Source: Streptococcus sp. DD12 (lineage in GTDB: Bacteria > Bacillota > Bacilli > Lactobacillales > Streptococcaceae). Taken from it: DNA of 64,000 nt. Positions within the stretch are counted from its first letter, which is position 1. The number at the start of each line of letters is the position of its first letter. The stretch lies in the NCBI RefSeq assembly GCF_001578885.1, contig NZ_KQ969495.1:62001-126000 (forward strand), written 5' to 3'. The position numbers were made by a program, and so were the translations under genes. Shown piece after piece: positions 20,325 to 30,500 of this stretch. Below the pieces are notes generated by a model, which was not told where the DNA came from, made no database searches, and was given only the letters and a program-made list of their open reading frames with translations.

Positions 20325-20984
20325 CTAGCCATTTTGCCCTTCCCAGCGCTTAGCCAAGCGGCGAGAGAAGCTAGAGATAGCAAAGTTAATGATAAAGTAG
20401 ACGGCTGCCACTAAGACGTAAAGGGTCAGAATTTGAGCCGGCTGGAAGTAAGAGGCCATTAGAATTTGGCTCTTACCAAACATCTCTTGCAAGGCGATAA
20501 CGGAGTAAAGAAAGCTGGTGTCTTTGATAACCGTTACGAATTGTGAAATGATGGCTGGTAACATTTTTCGAACAGCTTGGGGGAGGACAATCAGCAATAA
20601 AATTTGCAGACTGGTGAAGCCTTGGGATAGCCCGGCTTCGGTTTGCCCTTCGTCAACCCCATTAAGGCCTCCGCGGATAATCTCGGCGAGAGCCGCAGTG
20701 GTAAAGACGGTAAAAGCAGTAATACCGGCAGTTGTTGACTTGAGCTGGAAGACCAAGAAGATTATGAAAATCCAGAGCAAGTTGGGGACGTTACGCACAA
20801 ACTCGATATAGATGCTTGCGATAAGGCGTAATATAGGATTTTTACCATTACGCATAACAGCCAGTATGGTCCCGAAAATGGTGGACAAGACAATGGCAAT
20901 CAGTGAAATGTAAAGGGTTAACCACAAACCTTGAAGTAAAAAGCCAATGTTGACCCCAGTGAGAACAGATAAAATATCTTTCAT
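20325..20984 (-). CDS. Amino-acid ABC transporter permease (second subunit, GlnP-like)
   Basis: 219 residues with several membrane segments. The ATPase-contact loop EAGLSQGFTSLQILLLIVLPQAVRKMLP is visible. It is the last gene of the glnQ-glnH-permease-permease operon, 9 nt after the other permease. The ATG at 20984 has AGGAGG. The two different permeases probably form a heterodimer with GlnQ. Confidence 0.92.
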   Translation of the reverse strand: MKDILSVLTGVNIGFLLQGLWLTLYISLIAIVLSTIFGTILAVMRNGKNPILRLIASIYIEFVRNVPNLLWIFIIFLVFQLKSTTAGITAFTVFTTAALAEIIRGGLNGVDEGQTEAGLSQGFTSLQILLLIVLPQAVRKMLPAIISQFVTVIKDTSFLYSVIALQEMFGKSQILMASYFQPAQILTLYVLVAAVYFIINFAISSFSRRLAKRWEGQNG

Positions 20985-20993
20985 AAGAACCTC

Positions 20994-21698
20994 CTAGAGC
21001 TTGTAGGCATTCTTGTTGGCTTCTTCTTGTCGACGTGCCCATGTGGCTAATGGGAAACACATGATGAAATACAAGATAGAAGCACCTAAGAAGGCGGGGA
21101 TGTAACTGCTGGTGTCATAGGCCCAAACCTTGGACACAAACATGAGATCAGCTCCGGAAATCAAAGCAACTGTAGACGTATTTTTAATCAGATTAACCAC
21201 TTGGTTGGTCATTGGTGGCAAAATAGTCCGGACAGCTTGCGGTAAAATAATCAAGCGCATGGTGTCAGCGTAGGTAAAACCTTGTGACAGAGCGGCTTCG
21301 GTTTGGCCATTTGGGACAGCCTCAATACCAGAACGGATAACCTCAGCAATGTAGGCCCCATGGTAGAGTCCCACACAGACCACACCGGTCAAGAAGATAG
21401 GAAGCATCAAAAAGCCGTTGGTCAGAATTGGCAGGCCATAAAAGACGAAGACGAATTGTACCAGAAGTGGTGTATTTTGGAAAAATTCAACATAAACACG
21501 TGCAATGGCACGGACCCAAGCTTTCTGGGAAGAACTCATGGCACCAAAGATAATGCCCAAAATGAGGGACAAGAGCAAAGAGGCGACAGAGAGCGCTAGG
21601 GTGTAGAAAAATCCTTGGAGGAAAGTTGGAAAAGAAGCAAAGTAAGCTCCCCAACGTTCGAGGGCAAAAGGCCCTACGGTTGTATCAAGAAAATACAT
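20994..21698 (-). CDS. Amino-acid ABC transporter permease (first subunit, GlnM-like)
   Basis: 234 residues. The conserved loop reads TEAALSQGFTYADTMRLIILPQAVRTILPP. It lies 10 nt after the binding-protein gene and has AAAGGAG in front of the ATG. It is closely similar in the loop to the neighbouring permease, as expected for paired permeases of polar amino-acid transporters. It likely transports glutamine, glutamate or aspartate. Confidence 0.92.
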   Translation of the reverse strand: MYFLDTTVGPFALERWGAYFASFPTFLQGFFYTLALSVASLLLSLILGIIFGAMSSSQKAWVRAIARVYVEFFQNTPLLVQFVFVFYGLPILTNGFLMLPIFLTGVVCVGLYHGAYIAEVIRSGIEAVPNGQTEAALSQGFTYADTMRLIILPQAVRTILPPMTNQVVNLIKNTSTVALISGADLMFVSKVWAYDTSSYIPAFLGASILYFIMCFPLATWARRQEEANKNAYKL

Positions 21699-21708
21699 AA
21701 AGGCTCCT

Positions 21709-22521
21709 TTAGTTTGTAGTGCTAGTAGCAGGGGTTAAATGGTAGGTCTTATAAATCTGTTGTAAAGATCCATCAGCTTGCCATTCAGACAAGAGACCAT
21801 TGACATAAGTGATTAAAGCGCTGTTTGATTTTTTAGCGGCAATCCCATAGTCTTCTGTGTTGAACCCTTGTTTGAGGATGTGTGCGTTTTTGGAAACATA
21901 GCCAGTCAAGATAGCCTTGTCGGTAGAAACCGCATCAATGCGATGCGCATAAAGTGAAATGGCTAACTCTGAGTAAGTTCCCAACTCGACAAATTTGAAG
22001 CTGAGACCGTGTGCCTTACCATAGGCTTGAATAGCTGCCTTGGTGGTAGACCCTTGGGTAACCCCGATGGTTTTGCCATTCAAATCCTTGATATTTTTAA
22101 TACGTGATGAGGTACTGGTTAAAAAGCCGATTTCATCTGTGTAGTAAGGATTTGAGATGGCGTAGGACGCCTTACGGGTGTCGGTAATGGTATAAGTCGC
22201 AATCAGGAGGTCGATTTGTCCATTATCGAGCATGGCCTCCCGAGTTTGCGGGGTGACCGCTGTAAATTGGGTTTTGACACCTAATTGTTTTGCAATTTTC
22301 TTAGCGATGTCGATTTCCATCCCTTGGTACTCTTCTTTGGCAGCATTGTAGTAACCAAAGTTAGGAACGTCCTGTTTAACCCCGACCTTGAGAACACCAG
22401 CTTTTTTAATTTTAGCGATGGCTTGGTCTTGGGCGCTATCTGCAGACACAGGTTTGGTGAAGGCAAGCCCTAAGACCAACAAGGTTAAGACAGAGAGAAG
22501 TTTGATGACTGTTTTTTTCAT
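21709..22521 (-). CDS. glnH: Glutamine-type ABC transporter substrate-binding protein without lipobox
   Basis: 270 residues, SBP_bac_3 family. The N-terminus is a signal peptide ending in AFTKPVSADSAQ, a type I cleavage site. It has no Cys, so no lipid anchor is predicted, unlike the two binding proteins at 2593 and 5165. The binding domain starts KAGVLKVGVKQDVPNFGYY. It may be released, kept by interaction with the permeases, or held by an uncleaved signal. The gene lies 13 nt after glnQ in the same operon. Glutamine or glutamate as ligand is inferred from the operator sites and gene order. Confidence 0.88.
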   Translation of the reverse strand: MKKTVIKLLSVLTLLVLGLAFTKPVSADSAQDQAIAKIKKAGVLKVGVKQDVPNFGYYNAAKEEYQGMEIDIAKKIAKQLGVKTQFTAVTPQTREAMLDNGQIDLLIATYTITDTRKASYAISNPYYTDEIGFLTSTSSRIKNIKDLNGKTIGVTQGSTTKAAIQAYGKAHGLSFKFVELGTYSELAISLYAHRIDAVSTDKAILTGYVSKNAHILKQGFNTEDYGIAAKKSNSALITYVNGLLSEWQADGSLQQIYKTYHLTPATSTTN

Positions 22522-22534
22522 AGCAGGTCACCTC

Positions 22535-23296
22535 TTAGTCTTTCACTTTGTCACTGGTGTGGTTGATAATCTTGCTGAGGAATTGTTGGGCGCGTGGTTC
22601 AGTAGGATTATCAAAGAATCCGTTGACATCAGTCGTATCGACCAAGATTTCACCATCAGCCATAAAGATGATGCGGTCAGCTACCTCACGGGCAAAGCCC
22701 ATTTCGTGCGTAACAACAACCATGTTCATGCCATCGCGTGCCAGTTTTTGCATAACGGCAAGGACATCACCAATGGTTTCAGGGTCCAAGGCTGATGTTG
22801 GTTCGTCAAAGAGCAAGAGGTCAGGGCTCATGGCCAAACCACGGGCAATGGCGACACGTTGTTTTTGACCACCTGAAAGCATACCAGGGTAAGAATCTTT
22901 ACGGTCCCACATGTTAACAAAGCTCAGGTATTTTTCCGCTGTCGCTTCAGCGGTCTTGCGGTCAATTCCAAGAACCTTCATGGGAGCCATGGTCACATTT
23001 TCAAGAACGGTCTTATGTGGGTAAAGGTTGAAGTGTTGGAAAACCATACCGACCTTTTTGCGCAGTTCGACCAAATCTTTAACAGAAGCCCCGTCAACGT
23101 TGAAATTGTCGACAATAGCTGTTCCAGAGTCGATAGATTCCAAAGCGTTCATGGTACGGATTAGGGTTGATTTTCCGGAACCAGAAGGTCCTAGGAGAAC
23201 GACCACCTGTCCTTCCTCGATGTCCAAGTTGATGTTGCGTAGGGCATGGTAATCGCCGTAATATTTTTCGACGTTTTTATAAGAAATAAGTGCCAT
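22535..23296 (-). CDS. glnQ: Amino-acid ABC transporter ATP-binding protein
   Basis: 253 residues. Walker A is GPSGSGKSTL (about 37-46), the Q-loop is VFQHFNLYPH, the signature is LSGGQKQRVAIARGL and Walker B is LLLFDEPTSALDP. It energises the transporter encoded by the three following genes. It is first in the operon, with AAAGGAG before the ATG. A GlnR-type box and a CodY-type box lie upstream, so it is probably repressed under nitrogen and amino-acid sufficiency. Confidence 0.95.
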   Translation of the reverse strand: MALISYKNVEKYYGDYHALRNINLDIEEGQVVVLLGPSGSGKSTLIRTMNALESIDSGTAIVDNFNVDGASVKDLVELRKKVGMVFQHFNLYPHKTVLENVTMAPMKVLGIDRKTAEATAEKYLSFVNMWDRKDSYPGMLSGGQKQRVAIARGLAMSPDLLLFDEPTSALDPETIGDVLAVMQKLARDGMNMVVVTHEMGFAREVADRIIFMADGEILVDTTDVNGFFDNPTEPRAQQFLSKIINHTSDKVKD

Positions 23297-23326
23297 AGTT
23301 TCTCCTTTAACTCTAAACTAAAAACT

Positions 23327-23343
23327 TGTTAGAAAATCTAACA
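23327..23343 (-). promoter_or_regulatory. GlnR-type operator in front of glnQ
   Basis: TGTTA-GAAAATC-TAACA is a perfect match to the GlnR/TnrA pattern TGTNA-N7-TNACA and a perfect 7-bp inverted repeat. It lies just downstream of the proposed -10, near the transcription start, a position expected for repression. Confidence 0.82.
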
Positions 23344-23353
23344 TGATAGAAAT

Positions 23354-23382
23354 AGTTTATCATATATTAATCTTAATGTCAA
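23354..23382 (-). promoter_or_regulatory. Promoter of the gln operon
   Basis: On the minus strand: TTGACA (23382 to 23377), 17-nt spacer, TAAACT (23359 to 23354). The -35 is perfect and the -10 is a weak match. Confidence 0.6.
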
Positions 23383-23392
23383 AAAAGGCTGA

Positions 23393-23407
23393 AATTTTCA
23401 GAAAATG
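23393..23407. promoter_or_regulatory. CodY box upstream of the gln operon
   Basis: AATTTTCAGAAAATG matches 14 of 15 positions of AATTTTCWGAAAATT. It lies about 10 bp upstream of the gln operon -35 and about 30 bp upstream of the vicR -35 on the other strand. Confidence 0.75.
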
Positions 23408-23439
23408 AAAGAATAAGGCCAAATTATTATAAGCAAGAT

Positions 23440-23467
23440 TTGCCTTAAGTCATAAATCTGTTATAAT
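23440..23467 (+). promoter_or_regulatory. vicR promoter
   Basis: TTGCCT (23440-23445), 16-nt spacer, TATAAT (23462-23467), 37 nt before the vicR ATG. Confidence 0.7.
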
Positions 23468-23504
23468 AGAATGGCAATGTAAATATGAAACATGTGGAGG
23501 AATC

Positions 23505-24212
23505 ATGAAAAAGATCTTAGTTGTAGATGATGAAAAACCAATTTCAGATATCATTAAGTTTAATTTAACCAAAGAGGGCTACGATGTTGACGTTGCCTTT
23601 GATGGGCGTGAAGCGTTAGAACAGTTTCGAGCTGTCCAACCTGACCTGATGATTTTGGACTTGATGTTGCCTGAGATGGACGGCTTAGAGGTGGCTCGCG
23701 AAATTCGCAAGACCAGCTCCATGCCGATTATCATCCTTTCCGCCAAGGATAGTGAGTTGGATAAGGTCATCGGATTGGAGTTAGGGGCAGATGATTATGT
23801 TACCAAACCTTTTTCTAACCGTGAACTCTTAGCGCGGGTTAAAGCTCACCTGCGTCGGTCAAATTCTGTTGATGCAGAAGTGTCTGACGACAAACGCGCT
23901 AAAAATTCAGACATGCACATTGGTGATTTGGAAATCTTACCACAAGCCTTTGCGGTCAAAAAACGTGGGGAAGATGTTGTTGAACTGACACACCGTGAAT
24001 TTCAATTGTTGTATCATTTAGCCTTGCACATGGGGCAGGTCATGACCCGTGAGCATCTGCTTGAGACAGTTTGGGGATATGATTATTTTGGTGACGTTCG
24101 AACCGTAGACGTAACAATTCGTCGCTTGCGCGAAAAGATCGAGGACGTTCCAGGACGGCCAGAGTATATTTTGACACGTCGTGGTGTGGGTTATTATATG
24201 AAGGAATACTAA
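23505..24212 (+). CDS. vicR: Response regulator VicR (WalR/YycF)
   Basis: 235 residues. The receiver domain has the acidic pair VVDDEKP, the phospho-Asp in [13 protein letters not shown] (about residue 52) and the Lys in DYVTKPF. The OmpR-type winged helix follows, with [16 protein letters not shown] and [25 protein letters not shown]. VicR controls cell-wall hydrolases and envelope genes in Firmicutes and is essential in several species. It is the first gene of vicRKX; vicK starts 2 nt after its stop. Confidence 0.97.
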   Translation: MKKILVVDDEKPISDIIKFNLTKEGYDVDVAFDGREALEQFRAVQPDLMILDLMLPEMDGLEVAREIRKTSSMPIIILSAKDSELDKVIGLELGADDYVTKPFSNRELLARVKAHLRRSNSVDAEVSDDKRAKNSDMHIGDLEILPQAFAVKKRGEDVVELTHREFQLLYHLALHMGQVMTREHLLETVWGYDYFGDVRTVDVTIRRLREKIEDVPGRPEYILTRRGVGYYMKEY

Positions 24213-24213
24213 T

Positions 24214-25551
24214 ATGCAAAGTTTGACACCTCTAGAGCTGGGACTCCTGGTCCTGGTTATCTTATTGGTGATCTATCTCTTTTATCTGGCCTATAACGAT
24301 AAAAAACAAGAAAAAGACTTAAAAGTCATTGATGACAAGATCCGTTCTTTGATTGACGGAGACTATTCGGGAAAATTGAATGTCCTAGGCGAGGATGACA
24401 TCCAAACCTTGGGGACCAACCTCAACGACCTGTCTGATATGTTTCGCATGACGCATGAGACCCTAGCTCAAGAGCGCAACCGTCTGGTCTCCATCCTGAC
24501 CTACATGAGTGATGGGGTCTTGGCGACAGACCGGTCTGGGAATATCACGATGATGAATTCCCGAGCGCAAGAACAGTTAGGCATTTCCCAGAAGGACGCT
24601 TTGGATAAGCCCATCGTTGATGTCTTAGGTGTGGAACGGTACACTTTTGACCGTTTGGTGGATGAGGTGCCAGACTTGAAGATTCACCATCGCAATGCCT
24701 ATGATGAATTTTTGACTTTTCGGATTACCTTTGCGCTCTTGCGCCGAGAAAATGGTTTTGTTTCTGGCTTGGTTGCCGTCTTGCATGACGTGACCCAGCA
24801 GGAAAAAGAAGAGCGTGAACGCCAGCTTTTTGTGTCAACGGTTAGTCATGAGTTACGGACACCGTTGACCTCTATCAAGTCCTACTTGGAAGCCCTCAAT
24901 GAAGGGGCTTTGACCGAGGACGTGGCGCCAACCTTTGTGCGGGTCTCTTTGGATGAAGCCAATCGGATGATGCGCATGATTTCAGAATTGTTAGATCTTA
25001 GTCATGCGGGTACAAAGAAACGGCAAGTGACGATGGAATTAACCAATTTCACGGCATTTTTGTCGGCTATTTTGGATCGTTTTGACCGGATTAAAAGTCA
25101 GTCTACTGTGGGTCATAAAAAATATGAGATTCGGCGAGAGTTTGATGGCACACCGATATGGGTGGAAATCGATAACGACCGCATGACACGTGTGATTGAT
25201 AATATCATGAATAATGCCATCAAGTATTCGCCAAATGGTGGGCGTATCAGTGTCCACCTGCGCACAACGGATACGCAGATGATTTTATCCATTAGTGACC
25301 AAGGTCTCGGTATTCCTCAGGAAGAATTGCCGATGATTTTTGATCGTTTTTATCGGGTGGACCGTGCCCGTAGTCGGGCCCAGGGAGGTACTGGTCTAGG
25401 TTTGGCCATTGCCAAAGAGATTGTCAAAGAACATGATGGCTTTATCTGGGCTAGCAGTGACTATGGCAAGGGGTCGACTTTTACCGTTGTCTTGCCTTAT
25501 GATAAAGATTCAGAAGTCTTAGATGACGAATGGGATGAGGAGGAAGAATGA
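24214..25551 (+). CDS. vicK: Sensor histidine kinase VicK (WalK)
   Basis: 445 residues. One N-terminal membrane helix with almost no extracellular loop is followed by HAMP and PAS domains (GVLATDRSGNITMMNS). The H-box is VSHELRTPLTSIKSYLEAL, the N-box is IMNNAIKYSPNGG and the ATP lid is DRFYRVDRARSRAQGGTGLGLAIAKEI. The short single-helix form is typical of streptococci, unlike the two-helix WalK of Bacillus. It phosphorylates VicR. It overlaps vicX by 4 nt. Confidence 0.97.
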   Translation: MQSLTPLELGLLVLVILLVIYLFYLAYNDKKQEKDLKVIDDKIRSLIDGDYSGKLNVLGEDDIQTLGTNLNDLSDMFRMTHETLAQERNRLVSILTYMSDGVLATDRSGNITMMNSRAQEQLGISQKDALDKPIVDVLGVERYTFDRLVDEVPDLKIHHRNAYDEFLTFRITFALLRRENGFVSGLVAVLHDVTQQEKEERERQLFVSTVSHELRTPLTSIKSYLEALNEGALTEDVAPTFVRVSLDEANRMMRMISELLDLSHAGTKKRQVTMELTNFTAFLSAILDRFDRIKSQSTVGHKKYEIRREFDGTPIWVEIDNDRMTRVIDNIMNNAIKYSPNGGRISVHLRTTDTQMILSISDQGLGIPQEELPMIFDRFYRVDRARSRAQGGTGLGLAIAKEIVKEHDGFIWASSDYGKGSTFTVVLPYDKDSEVLDDEWDEEEE

Positions 25552-26357
25552 GCCAGGAAGGTTTTCACTATAGTATTTTAGCCTCTGGATCTAGTGGTAA
25601 CTCCTTTTATATCGAGACAGACCAGAAAAAGATCTTAGTTGATGCCGGTTTATCGGGAAAGAAAATCACTAATCTTTTGGCAGAAATCGGTCGTCAACCT
25701 GAGGATTTGGATGCGATTTTAGTGACGCACGAACACAAGGACCACATTCATGGGGTGGGAGTTCTGGCGCGCAAATATGGCTTAGAGGTCTATGCCAACC
25801 AGAAAACTTGGGAGGCTATTGATAGCCATCAGATGATTGGGAATTTGGCTTCTGAGCAAAAGCGTGTCTTTGAGCGCGATAAGGTACTTACCTTTGGTGA
25901 CTTAGATATTGAAAGCTTTGGAGTCAGCCACGATGCCGCTGATCCCCAATTTTACCGTTTTATGAAAGACGGCAAGTGTTTTGTGATGTTAACAGACACG
26001 GGCTATGTCAGCGACCGTATGGCTGGGATTATTGCTAATGCTGATGGTTACCTGATTGAGTCCAACCATGATGTGCAAATTTTGCGCTCTGGGGCTTACC
26101 CTTGGAGGCTCAAGCAACGGATTTTATCAGACAAGGGCCACTTGTCCAATGATGATGGGGCAGAAACGATGATTCGAACCATCGGTAATCGGACTAAGAA
26201 GATTTATCTAGGGCATTTGAGTAAGGAAAACAATATTAAAGAACTGGCGCATATGACCATGGAGAATGATTTGGCTCGAGCAGATTTTGGTGTGGGACAT
26301 GATTTTCAGGTCTTAGACACCTCGCCAGATGAAGCGACACCATTGACGAGGATTTAA
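25548..26357 (+). CDS. vicX: MBL-fold metallohydrolase VicX (WalJ/YycJ)
   Basis: 269 residues. The metallo-beta-lactamase metal motif is VTHEHKDHIHG, with a later SNHD and a C-terminal GHLSKENN. It is the third gene of the streptococcal vicRKX operon. Family members have been linked to DNA repair, competence and envelope traits; the enzymatic substrate is not established. It is translationally coupled to vicK by the ATGA overlap. Confidence 0.95.
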   Translation: MSQEGFHYSILASGSSGNSFYIETDQKKILVDAGLSGKKITNLLAEIGRQPEDLDAILVTHEHKDHIHGVGVLARKYGLEVYANQKTWEAIDSHQMIGNLASEQKRVFERDKVLTFGDLDIESFGVSHDAADPQFYRFMKDGKCFVMLTDTGYVSDRMAGIIANADGYLIESNHDVQILRSGAYPWRLKQRILSDKGHLSNDDGAETMIRTIGNRTKKIYLGHLSKENNIKELAHMTMENDLARADFGVGHDFQVLDTSPDEATPLTRI

Positions 26358-26359
26358 GC

Positions 26360-26743
26360 ATGCGTTTGCTGTTTTTGATTATCGGCTTGATTAGCCTGGC
26401 TTTGGGAATTATTGGTATTCCCTTACCCATTTTACCGACAACCCCTTTTTTACTTTTAGCCATGGCTTGTTTTGCCCGCTCGTCCAAACGCTTTGAGTCC
26501 TGGTTGCATCAGACCAAGCTCTACCAAGTATATGTGGCCGATTATCGCGAAACTAAAGCGATTGCACCAAGTCGGAAAAAGAAAATTATTGTTCAGATTT
26601 ATGTCCTGATGGCCATATCGATTTATTTCGCGCCATTGGTTTGGGTGAAGCTTGCCTTATTTGCCTTGACTATTTTTATCACCTATTATTTGTTTTGTCG
26701 CATCCCTGATAAGAAGGAGCCTCAAAATGACCGGCTGGATTAG
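26360..26743 (+). CDS. DUF454 (YbaN-like) small membrane protein
   Basis: 127 residues. The N-terminus is a hydrophobic span with GIIGIPLPILPTTPFLLLAMACFARSS, the DUF454 hallmark. A second hydrophobic pair lies near 85-115. Function is not known. It starts 2 nt after vicX and so probably belongs to the vic transcript. A weak hairpin follows before rnc. Confidence 0.85.
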   Translation: MRLLFLIIGLISLALGIIGIPLPILPTTPFLLLAMACFARSSKRFESWLHQTKLYQVYVADYRETKAIAPSRKKKIIVQIYVLMAISIYFAPLVWVKLALFALTIFITYYLFCRIPDKKEPQNDRLD

Positions 26744-26761
26744 CTGAACACACCCTATGAC

Positions 26762-26794
26762 CACTCAGCGGGCTTTGCTCCCTGAGTGATTTTC
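26762..26794 (+). terminator. Weak hairpin between the DUF454 gene and rnc
   Basis: CACTCAG (26762-26768) pairs with CTGAGTG (26782-26788), with a partly paired loop, then ATTTTC. The T-run is short, so it may be an attenuator or processing hairpin upstream of rnc. Confidence 0.4.
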
Positions 26795-26817
26795 ATATTA
26801 CTAAGGAAAGGAAGACC

Positions 26818-27531
26818 ATGTCTACACTGAAAGAAACCTTACAATCACAATTTGGCTTGACTTTTCAAGATGAAAATTTACTCTTAACTGCCTTTACGCA
26901 TACTAGCTATGCCAATGAGCAACGTGACCTAAAGATTCCAGATAACGAGCGCTTGGAATTTTTGGGAGATGCTGCTCTGGAATTGGTGATATCACGTTAC
27001 CTCTATCTGCAATACCCTGAAAAACCAGAGGGTGAGTTGTCCAAACTGCGGTCTAATATTGTCCGCGAAGAGAGTTTGGCAGCTTATTCACGCCGTTGCG
27101 GGTTTGACCAATTTGTCCGTCTGGGCAAGGGGGAAGAGAATACAGGTGGCCGTAATCGCGATAAAATTTTAGAAGACCTGTTTGAAGCCTTTTTGGGAGC
27201 CCTGCTTTTGGACCAAGGGATTTCAGCTGTCGAAGCCTTTTTGCATCAGGTTGTGATTCCGGATGTCGCCAAGGGTGGTTTTGATCGGGTGCGTGACCAC
27301 AAGACCAAATTGCAGGAGATGCTACAGGTTAATGGTGGGGTAGCGATTGCTTACACGGTAACGGGTGAAACGGGACCAGCCCATGATAAACTGTTTGAAG
27401 TAGCCTTGACAGTGGACGGCCAAACCGTGAGCCAAGGCGTTGGTCGGTCGAAAAAGGTGGCGGAACAAGAGGCAGCCCAAAAGGCTATCTTAGCGATTGA
27501 GCGAGGGGATTATGTACTTAAAGGCGATTGA
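26818..27531 (+). CDS. rnc: Ribonuclease III
   Basis: 237 residues. RNase III cuts double-stranded RNA in rRNA maturation and mRNA turnover. The catalytic signature [14 protein letters not shown] lies near 40-55, with the second acidic site [15 protein letters not shown]. The C-terminal dsRNA-binding domain covers about 155-230 (KTKLQEMLQ, then [18 protein letters not shown]). It starts with a GGAAAGGAAG site and overlaps the smc start by 20 nt. Confidence 0.97.
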   Translation: MSTLKETLQSQFGLTFQDENLLLTAFTHTSYANEQRDLKIPDNERLEFLGDAALELVISRYLYLQYPEKPEGELSKLRSNIVREESLAAYSRRCGFDQFVRLGKGEENTGGRNRDKILEDLFEAFLGALLLDQGISAVEAFLHQVVIPDVAKGGFDRVRDHKTKLQEMLQVNGGVAIAYTVTGETGPAHDKLFEVALTVDGQTVSQGVGRSKKVAEQEAAQKAILAIERGDYVLKGD

Positions 27532-30500
27532 AATTCAAGGATTTAAGTCTTTTGCGGACAAGACAAAAATCTCTTTTGACACGGGTGTCACAGCTATCGT
27601 CGGACCCAATGGTTCTGGAAAATCCAATGTAACGGAAAGCTTGCGTTGGGCTTTGGGGGAATCAAGTGCTAAAAGCCTGCGGGGAGGTAAGATGGCTGAT
27701 GTCATCTTTGCTGGGACCCAAAACCGTAGCCCCCTCAATAGCGCCCAGGTCAGAGTAAGTCTGGATAATAGTGATGGCTATATGGCTGGCTACGATAGTG
27801 ACATCCAAGTGGAACGGCGAGTCTATCGAAACGGGGACAGCGATTACCTGATAAATGGCAAAAAAGTTCGTCTGCGTGATATTCATGATTTGTTTATGGA
27901 TACGGGCCTGGGAAGGGACTCTTTCTCAGTGATTTCCCAAGGGCGCGTGGAGTCCATTTTCAATAGTAAGCCTGAGGAAAGACGGGCTATTTTTGAAGAG
28001 GCTGCAGGTGTCTTGAAATACAAGACACGCAAAAAAGAAACACAAAACAAGCTGACCCATACCCAGGATAATTTGGACCGTTTAAAAGACATCATCTATG
28101 AACTAGATAGCCAGGTCGGGCCCTTGAAAAAGCAGGCCCAAACGGCGCAACGCTTTTTAGAACTTGACCAAAAAAGGGAGAGCTTGGCTCTGGATGTTTT
28201 AGTGCATGATGTCAAGAGTTTTAAAGAAGAGAAAATAGTCAAAGAAAAAGAACTCCAAGAGGCCCAAGAAGCGCTTGCGACCTACTATGAGCGTCGGGAC
28301 AAGTTAGAAAAAGATAATCAGACCCTCAAACAAGACCGACAAACCTTGGCGGCAAGCCTACAAGAAGAACAAGCGGCCTTGCGTCAATTGACGGGTTTGA
28401 TTGCTGACTTGGAAGGCCGCATTCGCTTATCGCGTTTGCAAAAAGAACAGGCGCAAGCCCAAAGCCAAGAGCAAGAAAGTCGGTTACGAAAGGCCCAAGA
28501 ACGCCAACAAACACTTGGAGAAGCTATCGTTGAAAAAGGACTCAAGCCCAAGTCGCTCAAAAGGAATGGGAAAGTCTCCAAGCCCAGTTGAACGAAGGAA
28601 AAGAACGTCTTGCCCAGTATGGAGAAGACCCTGAAAAAGTCTTGGAAAACTTGCGTGACCGTTTTGTGGCCCTCATGCAGGAAGAAGCCCGATTGACAAA
28701 CCGAGTGACGGGTCTTGAGACAGAATTGAGTCAGGCTAGGGCAAAGGAAGCCCAAGAAGATGCTCAGCATCAAACCTATCAAGCAGATTTGGCGCAAAAA
28801 AAGAAGGATTTAGCAAGGGCTTTATCTGACTTTGACCAAGCTCGTCAGACTGTCCAAGAGCTCTTGCAAACCTACCGAGAGCAAGAAAGCCGTCTGGGGC
28901 AATTAAGGGAAGCCTATCAGAAAGAGCAAGGGTTGATGTTTGACTACTTGGACAAACTCAAGACGCTCAAGGCGAAAAAGAATAGTTTGGAAACCATTTT
29001 GGCAAACCATAGCCACTATTATGCTGGCGTAAAGGCAGTGATGCAGGCGCAATTGCCGGGGATTATCGGGCCTGTTAGCGAACACGTGAGCTTTGACCCT
29101 ACCTACACCACTGCCTTGGAAGTGGCAATGCAGGCGAGTGCCCAGCATGTCATTGTAGCTGATGAGGCGGCTGCTAAGTCGGCTATTAGTCATCTGAAAA
29201 AGACCCGAAGTGGTCGGGCTACTTTTTTGCCATTGACGACCATCCGCACAAGAGAGTTACAGGCACGCTTTTATGAGCAGTTATCTGCCATGCCAGGCTT
29301 TATCGGTGTGGCCAGTCAATTGGTCACCTACGAAGATGACTTGCAGCCTATTTTTTCTAACCTCTTGGGCAGCACGGTTTTGTTTGAAACCGTTGACCAG
29401 GCCAATGCCGCTGCTAAACGTGTTGCCTACCAAGTCCGTCTGATTACTTTAGATGGCACGGAACTTCGGCCAGGAGGGTCCTTTTCTGGTGGGGCTAGAC
29501 AAAAGCAAAATGCGACCTTTCTCAAACCAGAAATTGAACAACTCGAAGAGACCATTGCCAAAACCCAGGAAAAGGGTAAAGCAGCCGAAAATCAAACTCA
29601 GAAGCTTAAAGCAGCATGTGACCAGGCGCAAGCAGACTTGATGACCCTGCAAGGACAGGGAGAAGAGGCGCGGCTAGCTGCGCAAAAGGCTGAACTGCTA
29701 CACCAGCAAGTCACTAGTGAGGTTGCTGATTTGCAAACCCTGCTGGCAGCCAGTCAGGAGAGTTTAGATAAGGGGCAAGACAGCAAGCTTAGCCAAAACT
29801 TGGCAGAAACCAGAGAGCAATTAGAAGGCTTAAGACAGCAAAAAGTCACTTTGGAAGAAGAAATTGACAGCTTGCGCCATGATAAGGACGACCTCAATCG
29901 TCGTAGGAAAGCTTTGGAAGAGGACCTCTCTGATTGGCAATTAGCCGCCAAAGATGCTGAAAATCGTTATCAATTTGCACAAGAAGACCTGCGTCGTTTG
30001 GAATTAGAGCAGTCTCAGGTTCAAACAGACATTGCCGACCTTCAAAGCTTGCAGGCCAATCACCAAACTCAGGCAAGTGAACTGTCTGAAGAGCAATTGC
30101 AGGAGCAACTGCATCAGGCCAAGGAAAAACAAGAAGCAGGAGAAGCAAAAGTGATTCGGCAACAAATCGCCATTGAGGATTGTGATGGGCAGATGGACGA
30201 CATTGCTGAGCAACTCCTTCGGGCCAATCAGCAAAATGAAAGCTTGATTCGGCAACAGACGGAAGTGTCTAGCCAGCTTCAACAACTAGAGCATCAACTA
30301 CAAACCTTGGCTCGTCAACTGGCAGAAGATTTTCAACGGTCTTTTGAGGAAGCAGAGCAAGCAGCGACTGCTGTGGCTGATATCGCCCAGGCACGTGCCA
30401 GCCTCAGTCAACTGCGAAAGGATATCAAGGCGCTAGGTCCTATCAACAGCGATGCGATTGCACAGTACGAAGAAGTCAACCAGCGTCTTACCTTCCTCAA

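Noticed and set aside
22388..22868. Open frames on the plus strand inside the glnQ and glnH genes
   Set aside because: They are antisense to well-identified transporter genes and show no protein family pattern.
28531..28540. Programmed -1 frameshift in smc
   Set aside because: The zero-frame codons GAA AAA do not form the standard two-tRNA slippery heptamer, no strong downstream stem was seen, and SMC is not known to use frameshifting. A lost A is simpler.
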